In this document: one piece after another, positions 1 through 9,186 of the stretch | Layout of the letters: each line of letters begins with the position of its first letter | Numbering within the stretch: the stretch's first letter is position 1 | From: an uncultured Bacilli bacterium | GTDB lineage: Bacteria; Bacillota_I; Bacilli_A; RF39; UBA660 | Length of the DNA: 64,000 nt | Direction: 5' to 3' | Assembly: GCA_934130545.1 (NCBI GenBank) | Contig: CAKOYD010000002.1 | Coordinates: 124,001 to 188,000 of the forward strand | Made by a program: the position numbers and the translations under genes | The notes under the pieces: model-generated | Database searches by the model: none | What the model was told of the DNA's origin: nothing | What the model saw: the letters and a program-made list of their open reading frames with translations, nothing else

Positions 1-306
1 ATAAGTATCATCAATGCATTTTAATCTAGCTAATTCCTCAATTAAATCTCCAAGTCTTACTGGTACTGTCTCACCGCACAAAGTATTAAATTCTTTAGAT
101 AATCTTTCTCTTTCTAATTTTAACGCGCTTATTAAGCGTTCCAAAGCATCCATCTCTGCATCCATCTCTTCTCTATGCTTTTTATCTTTTATAGCCATTT
201 CTTCTTCAAAAATAGTTCTATTCTCAGTTTCTTTACTATTAATAGCTACTATTCCTTCTTTTTTCTGTCGTAATTCTTCAATACGTTTTTCTAAATCATA
301 ATCCAT
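1..306 (-). CDS. Coiled-coil protein, 3' part cut by window edge
   Basis: The first 102 codons of a gene that runs off the left edge. It starts at ATG 306 behind an AGGAGG ribosome site. The visible protein is almost wholly charged and helical (rich in Glu, Lys, Arg), with heptad-like spacing through residues 5-75, so a coiled coil is likely. There is no signal peptide or membrane segment. I do not recognise a family, and the missing C-terminus could hold the functional domain. The plus-strand frame across the same bases is a shadow: it lacks a ribosome site and has low-complexity Ser/Ile composition. Confidence 0.6.
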   Translation of the reverse strand, partial: MDYDLEKRIEELRQKKEGIVAINSKETENRTIFEEEMAIKDKKHREEMDAEMDALERLISALKLERERLSKEFNTLCGETVPVRLGDLIEELARLKCIDDTY

Positions 307-375
307 TATAACCATTCCTCCTAATAATTTATAAGTTATATCATACGATAAATAAATATTAATGTCAATAAATCT

Positions 376-400
376 AAAAAAAACTAGCTTTAAACAGCTA
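376..400 (-). terminator. Terminator after the flippase gene
   Basis: A 5-bp stem (385-389 with 396-400) is followed on the minus strand by eight T residues. It overlaps the last codons of the flippase gene. Confidence 0.6.
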
Positions 401-1937
401 ATTTCTTACCAAACTTTCTCTTTAATAAATTAGTAATTCTATTATATAGTTTCTTAGTATCTGGTATTAATAAATACATTATGCCAAAGCATATTCCAAA
501 GCTACATATAAATATAATACCAAGTATTAGAATACATACTACTAAACTAGTTGTATATTTAAGTACTAATGCTTCAACTCCTTTTAATAAGAAAGCAAGA
601 ACTACATATACACCCAACATTAATCCATATACACTTAATAATTTAACATGTGTAACTTCTTTTAATATCTTCTTACATACTAATTGTGTCTTTAAGAAAA
701 CATTTACTACAAATGATAATGAAGTAGCAAATAATACCCCACTAATACCAAAATCTTTCGCTAATAATAATGAGAAAAATACATTAACAAAGGCACATAT
801 AAAAGTATGCTTTTTATTATCATTAAATAAACCTCTCGCATTTATTAAAGCTAATAATGGATAATAACTAATATTTAAAAATAAACTTAATGAGAAGAAT
901 ACTACTGTTATATAATTTAATAAATAGTTAACATCACCGGTACTATCTACCCATACTGATACAAATCCTCTAATACCTAGCATAAAAGTTAAAGCTACTG
1001 AGAATGCTATAATAATAAATAATACTAAAAATTCTTTAAATAATGGATATATTCTATCATCTTCATCTTTAGCAAATACATTACCAAATGAATATACAGC
1101 CCCTAACTCTATTCTAGAAGCTATTTCATTTAAATATCTAGATATAAAATTATATGATGTATATACACTAACCATCGCTGGTCCCATATAAGATACTATA
1201 ATTAATGAATCTATATTATTAAGTACTAAGAACCCTATATTAGTCCATGCTAAATCTTTAGTCATCTTTATCATCGAAGTATTCTTATTAGCCACCTCAT
1301 GTAACCATGGATATCTTTTCTTTACTACTATTCTAAGTATTATTTCTTCAATAATCTTAGCAAATAATATAACTACTGCAATAGATTCTAAGTTCTTAAA
1401 AATACATACTGCAAATATTATTGATATATCACAAGCTAACTTTACTAAATTAGTAGTTAGTGAATAAACAAACTTCTCTTGATTAGCGGATAATACTGCA
1501 AAGTATGTCTGCCCTCTTCCAAAGAACGATATTAAATATGATGTCGCAATAACTACAAAACATATTAATGCTGAATTTCTATACCCATCAACAAATCCAT
1601 AGAACAAATATAAACATAAACTAACAATAAATATTAATCCTAAGATAACTGTTCCAATTATTTTGCATATCTTTCTGCTACCCGAATAAATACTATTAAT
1701 ATCATCTTTATTCTGTTTAGCAAATGGTTTATATAAAGCATATACTACTGCTTCTGGGAACCCTATCTGTGCTAAAAAGACATAAGTAATAATTTGATTA
1801 ATTACCTGATAATAACCATTACCAACATCTCCTATATATTTAATTAAAAAATTAACCTTAACTAAACCAACTATCCCTATTAAAACGTATGGAATAGTAT
1901 CACATAATATATTTAATAATGTTTTTTTTGTTCTCAC
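390..1937 (-). CDS. Polysaccharide flippase-like MOP-family membrane protein
   Basis: About 515 residues with roughly 12-14 hydrophobic segments from residue 8 to near the C-terminus, and a basic tail. Length, segment pattern and the N-terminal Gly-rich membrane helix fit the polysaccharide transporter branch of the MOP/MATE exporter superfamily (Wzx-like), which flips lipid-linked glycans across the membrane. I chose GTG 1937 because AAGGTGA lies 7 nt upstream; a TTG frame reaching 2009 has no ribosome site. No glycosyltransferase genes are adjacent, so the substrate (capsule, teichoic acid or peptidoglycan precursor) cannot be inferred. Confidence 0.75.
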   Translation of the reverse strand: MRTKKTLLNILCDTIPYVLIGIVGLVKVNFLIKYIGDVGNGYYQVINQIITYVFLAQIGFPEAVVYALYKPFAKQNKDDINSIYSGSRKICKIIGTVILGLIFIVSLCLYLFYGFVDGYRNSALICFVVIATSYLISFFGRGQTYFAVLSANQEKFVYSLTTNLVKLACDISIIFAVCIFKNLESIAVVILFAKIIEEIILRIVVKKRYPWLHEVANKNTSMIKMTKDLAWTNIGFLVLNNIDSLIIVSYMGPAMVSVYTSYNFISRYLNEIASRIELGAVYSFGNVFAKDEDDRIYPLFKEFLVLFIIIAFSVALTFMLGIRGFVSVWVDSTGDVNYLLNYITVVFFSLSLFLNISYYPLLALINARGLFNDNKKHTFICAFVNVFFSLLLAKDFGISGVLFATSLSFVVNVFLKTQLVCKKILKEVTHVKLLSVYGLMLGVYVVLAFLLKGVEALVLKYTTSLVVCILILGIIFICSFGICFGIMYLLIPDTKKLYNRITNLLKRKFGKKLAV

Positions 1938-2040
1938 TATATAATCACCTTCTAACTTATAATAGCATAAATACTTCTTAAAATAAACATTTATACTTTT
2001 ATTTGACAAAATATTCTCTTACTATGTAGCATATAAAGTA

Positions 2041-2068
2041 TTGACTATTTCTTTAAAAGTAATATAAT
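2041..2068 (+). promoter_or_regulatory. Promoter for the 2097 gene
   Basis: TTGACT at 2041-2046, a 16-nt spacer and TATAAT at 2063-2068. A ribosome site (AAAGGA) follows near 2079. Confidence 0.7.
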
Positions 2069-2096
2069 TATCTAGCAGAAAGGAAAATCAGATATA

Positions 2097-2513
2097 ATGA
2101 ATAAACAAATAACAACTAAGGATTTACATCTATGTAAGATATGTAGTGCTACTATTATTAATAGACAATTATCTCCAAGTGTTTTAAATGGTTATTGCCA
2201 ATTCACTTGTGAAATAGATAATTACTACTATATTCTAGCATATAGAACTAGTTCTTTATTTAAAGGATGTGAATATAGAGATGCTATAACTGATGAAAAG
2301 TTTTTTGATAAAGAAAGTATTATTACTTCTATTCAAACAAAAAACTTACCAATTGTTGTTGAAAGTACTCCCATTGATACTAATAAAAAATATCTTACTA
2401 TAAAAGAAGTTGTTGAATATATAAGAAAATATAATAATGGTTATGTTAACCCTAAATATAATCCTAACCCACCATTATCTAGTAAAAAATATAAATTAGT
2501 AAAATTATATTAA
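2097..2513 (+). CDS. Hypothetical protein, possible zinc ribbon
   Basis: 138 residues, own promoter and own terminator, so a single-gene unit. A CxxC pair (Cys-18, Cys-21) and a later CxxxC pair around residues 42-46 could bind zinc, but the spacing is not one I can assign. There is no membrane segment. The middle part is rich in aromatic residues and the C-terminus is basic. I do not recognise the family. Confidence 0.6.
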   Translation: MNKQITTKDLHLCKICSATIINRQLSPSVLNGYCQFTCEIDNYYYILAYRTSSLFKGCEYRDAITDEKFFDKESIITSIQTKNLPIVVESTPIDTNKKYLTIKEVVEYIRKYNNGYVNPKYNPNPPLSSKKYKLVKLY

Positions 2514-2514
2514 G

Positions 2515-2539
2515 GAAGAATAATTATTTCTTCTTTTTT
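2515..2539 (+). terminator. Terminator after the 2097 gene
   Basis: Stem GAAGAA / TTCTTC (2515-2520 with 2528-2533), 7-nt loop, then six T. Confidence 0.75.
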
Positions 2540-2552
2540 GTATATATTATAA

Positions 2553-2579
2553 TTAGCAATCTATCTTGACAATTGCTAA
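2553..2579 (+). promoter_or_regulatory. CIRCE-like HrcA operator of clpB
   Basis: TTAGCAATC, 9 nt, AATTGCTAA: the exact 9-9-9 layout of the CIRCE element (consensus TTAGCACTC-N9-GAGTGCTAA), with 8 of 9 and 7 of 9 arm matches. It overlaps the -35 box of the clpB promoter, as expected for repression by HrcA. hrcA itself is not in the window. Confidence 0.75.
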
Positions 2580-2593
2580 AATAGTGGTATAAT
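2566..2593 (+). promoter_or_regulatory. clpB promoter
   Basis: TTGACA (2566-2571), 16-nt spacer, TATAAT (2588-2593). The start codon follows 30 nt later. Confidence 0.8.
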
Positions 2594-2623
2594 TATTACT
2601 GTAATGAAAGAAAGGTGATAAAA

Positions 2624-4735
2624 ATGAATAATGAGTATCAAGAAAATTTAGAGAATGTTCTAGAAAAATATGGACGTGATATTACTAAGTCAGCCAAAGA
2701 TGGTAAAACAGATCCCGTCATTGGTCGTGATGAAGAAATAAGAAGTATTACTAGAATATTATCTAGAAAAACTAAAAATAACCCCGTTTTAATTGGGGAA
2801 CCAGGTGTTGGTAAAACTGCTATTGTTGAAGGACTAGCGCAAAGAATTATTAAAGGCGATGTTCCTAATAGTCTAAAGGATAAAACTATTTGGGAACTTG
2901 ATATGGCTGCTTTAATAGCCGGTGCTAAATATCGTGGTGAATTTGAGGAAAGACTTAAAGCTGTTCTTAAAAAAGTTAAAGAGTCTGACGGTAATATAAT
3001 TATGTTTATCGATGAAATCCATATGATTGTTGGTACTGGTATGGAAGGTGCTATGGATGCCGGTAATATCTTAAAACCTATGTTAGCCCGTGGTGAAATT
3101 CACTGTATTGGTGCTACAACATTAAATGAATATCGTAAATATATTGAAAAAGATGGTGCTCTAGAAAGAAGATTCCAAAAAGTATTAGTAAGTGAACCTA
3201 CTGTTATGGATACTATAACTATCTTAAGAGGCTTAAAACCAAGATTAGAAGTATTCCATGGTGTTACTATCAAAGATAAAGCTCTTGTTTCAGCAGCTTA
3301 CCTATCAGATAGATATATAACTAATAGATTCTTACCTGATAAAGCCATTGACTTAGTTGATGAGGCTTGTGCAACTATCAAAGTTCAAATGGAATCAGTA
3401 CCTTCTTCTCTAGATACCTTAACAAGAAAAATTATGCAACTAGAAATTGAAAAAGAAGCCCTAAAAAAAGAAAAAGATGATATATCTATTAATAGATTAA
3501 AAGAAATAGATACTGAACTCACTAAACTAAAAAGTGAAGAATCTTCATTAAGAACTAGTTGGGAAGAAGAAAAAGAAGTTAATAATAAGATAGCTAAAAA
3601 GAAAGAAGAAATAGAAGATGCTAACTTTAGATTAAGCAAAGCTGAAAGTAATTATAACTTAGAAGAAGCTGCTAAATTAAGACACGGTATTATACCTAAA
3701 CTAGAAAAAGAATTAGCGGAATTAAAAGAATTAAATAAATCAGAAATATTATCTGATACTGTTGATTCTGATGATATTGCTGCTATTATCTCTAAATGGA
3801 CTAATATTCCTATTAGTAAATTAACCGGTAGTGAAAAAGATAAATTACTAAACCTTGAAGAAAACATGAAGAAAAGAGTTAAAGGTCAAGATGAAGCCTT
3901 AAGTTTAGTAGCTAATGCTATTATAAGAGCTCGTAGTGGTATTAAAGATCCTAATAGACCAATTGGTTCATTCATCTTTTTAGGACCTACCGGTGTTGGT
4001 AAAACTGAAGTTGCTAGAACACTTGCCTATGAATTATTTGATGATGAAAAGCATATGGTCAGAATTGATATGAGTGAATATATGGAACCACATTCAGTCG
4101 CTAGATTAATAGGTTCTCCTCCCGGATATGTTGGTTATGATGATGGTGGTCAATTAACCGAAGCTGTCAGAAGAAATCCATATAGTATTATCTTATTTGA
4201 TGAAATAGAAAAAGCTCATAAAGATGTTTATAATATCTTATTACAAATTCTTGATGACGGAAGAATTACTGATGGTCAAGGAAGAACTGTTGACTTTAAG
4301 AATACTATTATTATCATGACATCTAACTTAGGTAGTGAATATATTCTAGAAAATGCTGATAATAAAGATGAATTAATTATGAAAGAATTAAGACATACTT
4401 TCAAACCTGAATTATTAAACAGAATAGATGAAATAATAATATTTAATTCATTAAGTAAAGATACTGTTTATGATATTCTAGATAAAATTATTCTAGATAT
4501 TAATAATAGACTTAAAGATAAACATATTACTATTAGTCTAACTAAAGAAGCTAAAGACTATATTATTAATAATTCTTATGATGAATCATATGGTGCTAGA
4601 CCAATCAAAAGATATGTCTCTAAATATGTTGAAACATTAATAGCTAATTCTATTATTAAAGAAGAAATTAAATATAATAGTAAACTAGTTATTGATGTTA
4701 AAGATGATAAATTAATAGTAAAAGAAGGAATTTAA
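2624..4735 (+). CDS. clpB: ClpB-type AAA+ disaggregase lacking the N-terminal domain
   Basis: A two-ring AAA+ ATPase of 703 residues. The first ATPase domain starts almost at once (Walker A GEPGVGKT at about 58-65, Walker B with DEIH). A short coiled-coil middle domain spans about 300-380, and the second ATPase domain has GPTGVGKT at about 453 and FDEIEKAH. The middle-domain ending and the sensor-2 GARPIKR segment are ClpB-like, and I see no IGF-type ClpP-binding loop, so this should be an HSP100 disaggregase working with DnaK rather than ClpC. It is about 150 residues shorter than usual ClpB because the N domain is absent. Start ATG 2624 follows AAAGGTG; a GTG 9 nt upstream lies inside that ribosome site. 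Confidence 0.85.
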   Translation: MNNEYQENLENVLEKYGRDITKSAKDGKTDPVIGRDEEIRSITRILSRKTKNNPVLIGEPGVGKTAIVEGLAQRIIKGDVPNSLKDKTIWELDMAALIAGAKYRGEFEERLKAVLKKVKESDGNIIMFIDEIHMIVGTGMEGAMDAGNILKPMLARGEIHCIGATTLNEYRKYIEKDGALERRFQKVLVSEPTVMDTITILRGLKPRLEVFHGVTIKDKALVSAAYLSDRYITNRFLPDKAIDLVDEACATIKVQMESVPSSLDTLTRKIMQLEIEKEALKKEKDDISINRLKEIDTELTKLKSEESSLRTSWEEEKEVNNKIAKKKEEIEDANFRLSKAESNYNLEEAAKLRHGIIPKLEKELAELKELNKSEILSDTVDSDDIAAIISKWTNIPISKLTGSEKDKLLNLEENMKKRVKGQDEALSLVANAIIRARSGIKDPNRPIGSFIFLGPTGVGKTEVARTLAYELFDDEKHMVRIDMSEYMEPHSVARLIGSPPGYVGYDDGGQLTEAVRRNPYSIILFDEIEKAHKDVYNILLQILDDGRITDGQGRTVDFKNTIIIMTSNLGSEYILENADNKDELIMKELRHTFKPELLNRIDEIIIFNSLSKDTVYDILDKIILDINNRLKDKHITISLTKEAKDYIINNSYDESYGARPIKRYVSKYVETLIANSIIKEEIKYNSKLVIDVKDDKLIVKEGI

Positions 4736-4750
4736 ATTTTCCTTCTTTTT
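4721..4750. terminator. Bidirectional terminator between convergent genes
   Basis: Ten-bp arms AAAGAAGGAA (4721-4730) and TTCCTTCTTT (4739-4748) flanked by A and T runs. The stop codons of clpB and the convergent gene both fall inside it, and the two genes overlap by 4 nt. Confidence 0.8.
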
Positions 4751-5289
4751 ATTAATCTTCCACTAAGTTCTTCTTCTATTCTTTTATTAGTATCTATTAA
4801 ATAGTTATCATTTATTACTTCTACACTAGTAGGAGTACTAACTAACTCTCTACTATCTCTTAACTTATCACTCTTTATTTTCTCTTTATCTAATTTCTCA
4901 CTAATAATACTCTCTAATACTTTTAATCTATCATTATCTACCCTAATATTATGGCCTGATATTGCTACTACTCCTTCTCCTAGAAGGATTAATAATACTA
5001 CCATAAAAGTATCCATATCAGTAATATTATTATTTAAATATCCAAATAAATAACATAATGATGGTACACTAAATACCATAGTGCCAATCATTGGTAATGA
5101 CTTTTTAAGAAAATATAATCTATTTCTTAAATCTTTTTTAGTATCATTAAGATAATTAGTTAAGTATTCAATAATATTCTCACTAGTTAATTCTTCTTTA
5201 ATAGTTATCGAATTATCTCTTTCTGATAATTTAAAATTATCATCAATAACTATTACTTTATCTCCTAATAAAATATAGTTTTTATTCAA
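4732..5289 (-). CDS. Hypothetical membrane protein with two TM segments
   Basis: 185 residues. A charged N-terminal half (1-68) is followed by two hydrophobic helices near residues 69-88 and 94-111, then a charged, probably coiled tail. The start is TTG 5289, supported by a GGAGG site 8 nt upstream; no ATG is as well placed. It is the last gene of the SDR-PLP lyase-murD operon, 18 nt after murD. I do not recognise the family. Confidence 0.65.
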   Translation of the reverse strand: MNKNYILLGDKVIVIDDNFKLSERDNSITIKEELTSENIIEYLTNYLNDTKKDLRNRLYFLKKSLPMIGTMVFSVPSLCYLFGYLNNNITDMDTFMVVLLILLGEGVVAISGHNIRVDNDRLKVLESIISEKLDKEKIKSDKLRDSRELVSTPTSVEVINDNYLIDTNKRIEEELSGRLIKRRKI

Positions 5290-5307
5290 AGAATATGCCT
5301 CCTACAA

Positions 5308-6654
5308 TTATAGTTTATTCACTAAATCTTTAAACTTTACACCTCTATCAGCAAAATTCTTAAACATGTCAAAACTTGCACTAGCTGGAGAAAACAATAC
5401 TACTTCTCCCTCAGTAGCTACTTCATAAGCCTTATTTACAACTTCTTCTAAAGTATTTAGAACATAAATGTCTATTCTAATCTTCATCTTTTGAGCTTGT
5501 TCCATAACAGCTTTATAAATCTTCTCTTTAGTAGCACCAAATAGTATTACTTTACTGCATCTTTCAATAATAGGCATTGCTATTGGTGTATAATCTAAGT
5601 TCTTATCATAACCGCCAGCTATTAAAACAATATTTTCTGAATAAGCATATAAACCAGCAATAGTTCTCGTTGGAGAAGATGATACTGAATCATTATACCA
5701 TTTTACCCCATTAATTTCTCTAACAAACTCTAATCTATGTTCTACTCCACTAAACTTCTCTAAAGTAGGAATAGTCTTATCTAAATCTATTAAGTCAATA
5801 GTAGCACTCAATGCTGTTGCAATATTCATATAATTATGAAGTCCTCTAATATTTAATCTACTAGTATCAATAATATTCTTATCTTGATACTTAATATAAC
5901 CATCTTCAACATAGAAATAATTAGTCTTAGTCTTTGTTGAAAAATACCTTGTATGACTACTAGTAAAATCTTTAGTTATTTCATTATCAATATTAACTAC
6001 TAATATTCCATCTGTATTCTGATATTTATAAATATTCTTTTTAGCATCAATATACTCATTATAATCTTTATGAATATCTAAGTGATTAGGAGATATATTA
6101 GTAATTACTGCGATATCTGGACTAATAGTCATTCCCATAAGTTGAAAACTAGATAACTCTAATACTACTATATCATCTTTAGTCATATCTTTAATACTAG
6201 TAAATAAAGGTGTTCCAATATTACCTCCTAAGAAAGTACGATATCCATTACACTTTAATATTTCATTAATTAAAGTAGTAGTAGTAGTCTTACCATCACT
6301 ACCAGTAACCGCTATCTTCTTACATGGTGCTAACTTTAATACTTCTTCTACTTCTGTAGTAATATAACTACCTTCTTCTTTAGCACTCACTAATTCTTTT
6401 CTAGTAGGTAGGCAACTAGGAGATCTAAATATTACATCATAACCATGTAATTTATCCAAGCATCCTACTCCTTCATATACCGTTATATTATATTTACTAG
6501 TATCATGCTCAATCTTCTTTTCACTAAATACTGTTATCTCACACTCTAAATTAGTTAAATAATCAAGTAATGGTAAATTACTAACCCCTAACCCAATAAT
6601 AGCCACTTTCTTATTCTTTAAATAGTTATTAAACTCTTCTAATTTTTTATTCAT
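5308..6654 (-). CDS. murD: UDP-N-acetylmuramoylalanine--D-glutamate ligase
   Basis: MurD adds D-Glu to UDP-MurNAc-L-Ala in the cytoplasm using ATP, the second amino-acid step of the peptidoglycan stem. 448 residues, normal length. An N-terminal Rossmann-type UDP-binding domain (IIGLGVSN, about 19-26) precedes the ATP loop GSDGKTTTT (118-126; Asp instead of the usual Asn). A central GVEHRLEFV motif follows, then a C-terminal ligase domain ending in SPASASFD and FADRG. Its start overlaps the upstream PLP lyase by 8 nt, with GGAGGG before ATG. The rest of the mur/division cluster is not nearby. Confidence 0.92.
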   Translation of the reverse strand: MNKKLEEFNNYLKNKKVAIIGLGVSNLPLLDYLTNLECEITVFSEKKIEHDTSKYNITVYEGVGCLDKLHGYDVIFRSPSCLPTRKELVSAKEEGSYITTEVEEVLKLAPCKKIAVTGSDGKTTTTTLINEILKCNGYRTFLGGNIGTPLFTSIKDMTKDDIVVLELSSFQLMGMTISPDIAVITNISPNHLDIHKDYNEYIDAKKNIYKYQNTDGILVVNIDNEITKDFTSSHTRYFSTKTKTNYFYVEDGYIKYQDKNIIDTSRLNIRGLHNYMNIATALSATIDLIDLDKTIPTLEKFSGVEHRLEFVREINGVKWYNDSVSSSPTRTIAGLYAYSENIVLIAGGYDKNLDYTPIAMPIIERCSKVILFGATKEKIYKAVMEQAQKMKIRIDIYVLNTLEEVVNKAYEVATEGEVVLFSPASASFDMFKNFADRGVKFKDLVNKL

Positions 6655-7882
6655 TATTACCCTCCATTAATCTTTTAACAGCATTCATTACTGCTATTCT
6701 ACCATATTCATAAGTAAGACTTCCTTGAAAATATGCAATATAAGGTTCTCTTAATGGACCATCAGCGGATAACTCTATTGATGAACCTTGTGTAAAACTA
6801 CCAGAGGCCATTATTACTTCATCTTCATATCCTGGCATTGGTGATGGCATAGCTTTAACATAGGCATCAATTGCAGAAGACTCTTGAATACTTTGTACAA
6901 ATTTAATTAACTTAGCTCTATTTCTAAATATAATACTTAAAACTATATCTGCTCTTTTTTCATCATATTTAGGTTCTGTATCAATATTCATATCATCTAA
7001 CACTTTACTTAATAAAGTAGCGGTCTTTACACTAGCTGCTACCACACTAGGAGCCATATATAATCCCTGTAAAAATGCTTTATTAAGTCCTAAAGAAGGT
7101 CCTACCTCTTTACCTTGTGATGGAACAGTTAATCTTTCAGCTACTAGTTCTACTAAGTCTTTCTTACCAGCTATATAAGCCCCATTGGGTGCTATTCCAC
7201 CACCTAAATTCTTAATTAAACTACCTACCATAATATCCGCTCCAACTTCAGTAGGCTCTTGATAATCAACAAATTCACAATAACAATTATCTATCATTAT
7301 TATAACATTACTATCTACTTCTTTAATCTTCTTAATAATATCTCTAATCTTATCAATACCAATACTCTTTCTAGTTGAATATCCTTTACTTCTTTGAATA
7401 GTTATTACCTTTATCTTATTATTCTTAATAGCATCTAATATCTTATCCGTATCAAACTCATTATCTATTAAATCTATCTGTCTATATTCAATACCAAAAC
7501 TCTTTAATGAAGAAGGATTATCTTTAATACCAATAACGCTATCTAAAGTATCATACGGTTTACCACTTATTGATAATAATATATCTTTAGGGCGTAATAA
7601 TCCAAATAAACATACTGTTAAAGCATGCGTACCTGATATAAACTGACTTCTAACTAAAGCATCTTCACACTTAAATACATCCGCAAATACTTTCTCAATA
7701 GTATCTCTACCTTCATCATTATATCCATACCCTGTTGTACTATTAAAATGTGATTCACTTACTTGATTCTTATGAAAAGCCTCTAATACTTTCTTACTAT
7801 TATATCGACATATCTTATCTATTTCTTTATATATATCTGTAAGTTCTAACTCATTCTTCTCAATTAGTTCTTCTATATTCAT
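6647..7882 (-). CDS. Methionine gamma-lyase-family PLP protein (YnbB/COG4100 type)
   Basis: 411 residues of fold-type-I PLP enzyme. The cofactor lysine is expected at about K224 in SLIKNLGGG, the aspartate at about D198 (MIDNCYCEF) pairs with the pyridine nitrogen, and SGTHA (about 83-87) forms part of the phosphate site. The motifs fit the family annotated as cystathionine beta-lyase/aluminium-resistance protein, whose substrate is unsettled. It is translationally coupled both ways: its ATG overlaps the SDR stop (TAATG) and its end overlaps murD by 8 nt. Confidence 0.8.
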   Translation of the reverse strand: MNIEELIEKNELELTDIYKEIDKICRYNSKKVLEAFHKNQVSESHFNSTTGYGYNDEGRDTIEKVFADVFKCEDALVRSQFISGTHALTVCLFGLLRPKDILLSISGKPYDTLDSVIGIKDNPSSLKSFGIEYRQIDLIDNEFDTDKILDAIKNNKIKVITIQRSKGYSTRKSIGIDKIRDIIKKIKEVDSNVIIMIDNCYCEFVDYQEPTEVGADIMVGSLIKNLGGGIAPNGAYIAGKKDLVELVAERLTVPSQGKEVGPSLGLNKAFLQGLYMAPSVVAASVKTATLLSKVLDDMNIDTEPKYDEKRADIVLSIIFRNRAKLIKFVQSIQESSAIDAYVKAMPSPMPGYEDEVIMASGSFTQGSSIELSADGPLREPYIAYFQGSLTYEYGRIAVMNAVKRLMEGNNE

Positions 7883-8622
7883 TAATTAACTCTACCTCCA
7901 TCTACTTTAATAATACTATTATTAATATAACTTGCTTCATCAGTTGCTAAGAAGTAAATAACATTAGCTATTTCTTCCGGTTCAGCAAATCTATTTAACA
8001 TTATTCTTTTATTTTCTTGTTCTATATAAGAACTATCTAAATCTTTATTCATGTCGGTATTTACCCATCCTGGACAAACACAATTAACTCTAACATATGG
8101 TTTTAAATACTCTGCTAAATTATGTGTTAAAGATATAACACCAGCTTTTGAAGCATCATACTCTAAACTCTCTACATACATTGAATCTATACCATTAGTA
8201 GAAGATACATTAATAATTACCCCACTTCTATTATCTTTCATATATTTACTAACTTCTTTACTAACTAAAAATGTTCCCACTAAATTAGTATTTAATATTT
8301 CATTAAAAGAATTACTATCTTTACAAGTAAAATCACTATCAATAGCTATACTAGCATTATTAACTAAAACATCAATATTACCAAACTTACTAATAACTTT
8401 ATCTACCATATCTTTAACTTCTACTTCATTACTAACATCAGCTTTCACTATCATAACCTCTATTCCATAAGTACTAACTAAATAGTCTCCTAACTCTCTA
8501 GCCTTATCATAAGAATTATTATAGTTAATTACTACATTATAATTATTTTGAGCATACTTAATCGCCGTACTTCTCCCAATACCACGAGAAGATCCTGTTA
8601 TTAAAACTACTTTTCTATTCAT
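7882..8622 (-). CDS. Short-chain dehydrogenase/reductase, FabG-like
   Basis: 246 residues. Cofactor loop GSSRGIG at 10-16, NNAS at 88-91, catalytic serine in VSST (about 139-142) and YxxxK at Tyr-155/Lys-159, then PGWVNTDM. This is the classical SDR set, closest to 3-oxoacyl-ACP reductase, but no fatty-acid genes are near, so the substrate is open. I prefer ATG 8622 (GGTGA 5 nt upstream). A TATAAT at 8641-8646 would put the transcript start near 8634, so the in-frame GTG at 8634 would have no leader. First gene of the operon. Confidence 0.8.
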   Translation of the reverse strand: MNRKVVLITGSSRGIGRSTAIKYAQNNYNVVINYNNSYDKARELGDYLVSTYGIEVMIVKADVSNEVEVKDMVDKVISKFGNIDVLVNNASIAIDSDFTCKDSNSFNEILNTNLVGTFLVSKEVSKYMKDNRSGVIINVSSTNGIDSMYVESLEYDASKAGVISLTHNLAEYLKPYVRVNCVCPGWVNTDMNKDLDSSYIEQENKRIMLNRFAEPEEIANVIYFLATDEASYINNSIIKVDGGRVN

Positions 8623-8663
8623 ATACTTCACCACATCACCATTATACCATAGATTATTATCTT

Positions 8664-8954
8664 TTACTTACTTAAATTATTAATTTGCCTAACTAACTCC
8701 TCATTAGCTTTTCTAAGTAATCTTATCGTATCTTCTTTAGAATAATTATTATTACTACTAGGCACTCTCCTATTCCAATCATTATTAAAATGAAAACCAC
8801 TATTTGTACTAAGAGTCTGCCCAATTAACATAAAAAATCCTCCTAAAGCATTCTGTTCTGTTGAAGACAAATCATCCACTAAAGCATACCCTATCAAGAA
8901 TGCTGTTAAAGTAAGTAGTCTAGAGTTCTCTCTATTTTCTATTTTTGAGTTCAT
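8664..8954 (-). CDS. Small hypothetical protein with a hydrophobic core
   Basis: 96 residues. Residues 11-50 are largely hydrophobic with conserved-looking acidic positions (ALVDDLSSTEQN) and could form one or two short membrane helices. The middle is Asn/Ser-rich and the C-terminus is a charged helix. No clear ribosome site is seen before ATG 8954. Family not recognised. Confidence 0.45.
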   Translation of the reverse strand: MNSKIENRENSRLLTLTAFLIGYALVDDLSSTEQNALGGFFMLIGQTLSTNSGFHFNNDWNRRVPSSNNNYSKEDTIRLLRKANEELVRQINNLSK

Positions 8955-8998
8955 ATCTATATAAATATATGCTAAATAACTATTAAAAATATATAAAC

Positions 8999-9034
8999 AA
9001 AATCAGGTAAAGTATACTTTCTACCTGATTTTAT
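8999..9034. terminator. Hairpin terminator 180 nt after the variable protein gene
   Basis: Arms AAATCAGGTA and TACCTGATTT with T-rich flanks on both strands. It closes the structured stretch that follows the variable surface protein gene. Confidence 0.6.
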
Positions 9035-9186
9035 AGGTTCTATAATATTTATATTACCGGCTCCTATTTAGTCGCCGGACTTCACTAATAGATTATCTCT
9101 TTGTTAAGGATTATCTTTACCTCAAGATTACCTTTTTTTGTGCCTTGAAAGGGTTTTCAAGGCCATCCATTCAAGTCATATGCAGG
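9035..9186 (-). other. Structured non-coding stretch downstream of the variable gene
   Basis: About 150 nt without a credible gene. It holds a perfect 9-bp hairpin (GCCTTGAAA/TTTCAAGGC, 9142-9163) next to a poly-A/T run on the wrong side for a terminator. It also holds three near-direct copies of GATTATCT/GATTACCT (9092-9130) and a short GC-rich stem CCGGC/GCCGG (9058-9079). Its composition is less AT-rich than the other gaps. A structured RNA or a recombination/homing site are both possible. Confidence 0.4.

Noticed and set aside
14..301. Plus-strand ORF at the left edge
   Set aside because: It lies over a minus-strand gene with a clear AGGAGG site and has no site of its own.
481..864. Plus-strand ORF inside the flippase gene
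   Set aside because: Low-complexity composition and no ribosome site; the minus-strand frame is a full membrane transporter.
1938..2009. Longer start for the flippase gene
   Set aside because: TTG 2009 lacks a ribosome site; GTG 1937 has AAGGTGA at good spacing.
2624..4735. ClpC identity for the AAA+ gene
   Set aside because: No ClpP-binding loop seen and the middle and C-terminal motifs are ClpB-like.
9142..9163. Hairpin as intrinsic terminator
   Set aside because: The T/A run is on the wrong side for either strand.
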